Made by a program: the position numbers and the translations under genes
The notes under the pieces: generated by a model
Seen by the model: the letters and a program-made list of their open reading frames with translations, nothing else
Databases searched by the model: none
Told to the model about the DNA's origin: nothing
Shown: positions 34,773 through 35,582 of the stretch, one piece after another
Layout of the letters: each line of letters begins with the position of its first letter
Position numbering within the stretch: position 1 is the first letter of the stretch
Assembly (NCBI GenBank): GCA_025357875.1
Contig: JANYLK010000054.1
Coordinates: 1-35,582 of the forward strand
Origin: Granulicella sp.
Lineage (GTDB): Bacteria > Acidobacteriota > Terriglobia > Terriglobales > Acidobacteriaceae
Length of the DNA stretch: 35,582 nt
Reading direction: 5' to 3'

Positions 34773-35236
34773 GCGCAACAATCCTCACCCTCATAGCGGT
34801 CAACACCCTAGGCTGGCTCGTCCTCCAACTCTCCATCGCCGCCGCCGCCACCCGGATGAGTTCCACCCACTTCGCCACGGACACGCTCCTCTATTGCACC
34901 TACGCCTGGGAAATTCCCTTCTATCGAAAATGGTTACAAATTCGCCGGTGGAAGGGCCTCCTGCCCGACGGCGCGCCCTGGGTCGGCGGCACATTCCGCA
35001 AGAAACGTCTCGAAGGCCGCAACCCGACCTACCTCCGCCAGTTCGCCCTCGAAACTCGCCGCGGAGAAGCCGCCCACTGGCTCATGCTGGCCTGCTTCCC
35101 CATCTTCTTCCTCTGGAATCCTCCATGGGCCTGCATCGTCATAGCCCTATACGCGATCGCCGCAAACCTTCCCTGCATCGTAGTCCAGCGCTACAACCGC
35201 CAAATGGTCCAACGCCTGCTCGTGCGGCAACGTTAG
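34769..35236 (+). CDS. crtO: Glycosyl-4,4'-diaponeurosporenoate acyltransferase, CrtO-like
   Basis: A 155-residue integral membrane protein, close to the 165 residues of staphylococcal CrtO. The same frame is open far upstream, but the ATG at 34769 overlaps the crtQ stop (ATGA) and gives the right N-terminal helix. Shared blocks with CrtO include RRWKGLLPDGA, YLRQFALETRRGEAAHWLM, WNPPW and the C-terminal RYNRQMVQRL. CrtO esterifies a fatty acid to the sugar in the last step of staphyloxanthin assembly. Helices at about residues 4-24, 105-122 and 124-142. Last gene of the carotenoid operon, followed by inverted repeats that may end transcription. Confidence 0.88.
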   Translation: MSATILTLIAVNTLGWLVLQLSIAAAATRMSSTHFATDTLLYCTYAWEIPFYRKWLQIRRWKGLLPDGAPWVGGTFRKKRLEGRNPTYLRQFALETRRGEAAHWLMLACFPIFFLWNPPWACIVIALYAIAANLPCIVVQRYNRQMVQRLLVRQR

Positions 35237-35345
35237 AAAGCCCTCGCCTTTCGGGGTAGCAGCGGGCTTTAGTCCGCGGTGGGACATGCAGAAAAGCAAG
35301 GGGCTTTAGCCCGGGCCCTCGACCGCTATTTGGCGGGATCCCGCG
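35237..35345. repeat. Intergenic inverted repeats, possible operon terminator
   Basis: Several inverted repeats are packed after the carotenoid operon: AAAGCCC (35237-35243) pairs with GGGCTTT (35264-35270); GCGG (35262-35265) pairs with CCGC (35274-35277); GGGCTTTAGCCC (35301-35312) is nearly self-complementary; GCGGGATCCCGC (35333-35344) is a perfect palindrome. GGGCTTTAG occurs twice (35264 and 35301). There is no clear T-run. The block looks like a dispersed intergenic repeat of the type seen in Acidobacteriota and may also act as terminator. Confidence 0.55.
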
Positions 35346-35420
35346 TGGAATCAACTTAAGACAGTTCACAAAGTGTCCCAATTGCGCGCCTGTCGGTTCC
35401 CATCACACTATGATCGGCTC

Positions 35421-35582
35421 ATGCTCAGGATCGGCACTTGGCGGGTACTGAATACGACGATCCTCTGGGCCGTTGCATCTGTGTGCGCATTGGCTCAGAC
35501 GGAGCTTAGGTCTACGCATCAGATTCGTCTCCCCGTATCCTCCTCGCGCGGGTCGTATGACCATTTCCCCTACTCCGGTATG
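35421..35582 (+). CDS. Start of a secreted protein, 3' truncated by window end
   Basis: The frame from the ATG at 35421 is open to the last base (54 codons). It begins with a typical signal peptide: a basic MLRIGTWR, a hydrophobic core TTILWAVASVCALA and a likely cut after ALA or ALAQ (residues 24-26). The mature part seen so far is too short for family assignment. An ATG at 35410 is in another frame that soon stops. The export signal makes it credible as a gene in spite of its truncation. Confidence 0.6.
   Translation, partial: MLRIGTWRVLNTTILWAVASVCALAQTELRSTHQIRLPVSSSRGSYDHFPYSGM

Noticed and set aside
1..35582. Mobile elements, CRISPR arrays, tRNA or rRNA genes
   Set aside because: No transposase or integrase motifs, no regularly spaced repeats and no tRNA-like cloverleaf were noticed on reading; a dedicated scan was not possible.

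Overview
This 35.6 kb window is GC-rich, densely coded and appears chromosomal. The gene content points to a soil-type member of the Acidobacteriota (Terriglobia). It combines sugar-acid catabolism, secreted pectin- and ester-active enzymes, large secreted proteins, an alpha-2-macroglobulin with peptidoglycan genes, and a C30-type carotenoid operon, with intergenic repeats of the GGGCTTTAGCCC kind at the right edge. The taxonomic assignment is inference from style and content; there is no rRNA or other marker gene. I saw no tRNA, CRISPR array, transposase or phage gene.

Layout: (1) 1-6056, plus strand: end of an MFS sugar-acid transporter, an IlvD/Edd-family aldonate dehydratase with all cluster and catalytic residues at L-arabinonate dehydratase positions, a PagL-like outer-membrane acyl hydrolase, a Tat-exported glycosylasparaginase-family protein, and a DHDPS/KDG-aldolase-family enzyme. 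Transporter, dehydratase and DHDPS-family enzyme fit a non-phosphorylative aldonate route. (2) 5992-6891, minus: a secreted DUF6282/amidohydrolase-fold protein, overlapping the previous gene tail to tail. (3) 7054-14356, plus: dienelactone hydrolase, a YfaT-type DUF1175 protein, a 1571-residue alpha-2-macroglobulin with an intact CTEQ thioester, and a multi-pass membrane protein; the last three are joined by ATGA overlaps. (4) 14248-16865, minus: a SpoIID plus HExxH peptidase fusion and a minimal penicillin-binding transpeptidase, running into region 3. Together regions 3 and 4 look like an envelope module linking a protease trap with peptidoglycan enzymes.

(5) 16973-25407: GH28 pectinase (minus), LarA-family nickel racemase/epimerase (plus), then a minus-strand run: CE1-like esterase, beta-hydroxyacid dehydrogenase, AraD1/GguC-type FAH-fold protein, enolase-superfamily sugar-acid dehydratase and MFS transporter. 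The last four look like a second sugar-acid operon. (6) 25653-28628: a large mosaic surface lipoprotein. (7) 28750-35236: a compact operon crtN - aldH - crtP - crtQ - crtO for glycosylated and acylated C30 carotenoic acids (staphyloxanthin-type logic). Its aldehyde dehydrogenase is fused through a hydrophobic segment to a DUF2141 domain. (8) 35237-35582: repeat/terminator region, then the start of a secreted protein running off the window.

The most noteworthy items are the ALDH-TM-DUF2141 fusion in the carotenoid operon, the alpha-2-macroglobulin/DUF1175/SpoIID/transpeptidase neighbourhood, and a LarA homologue in a sugar-acid context.
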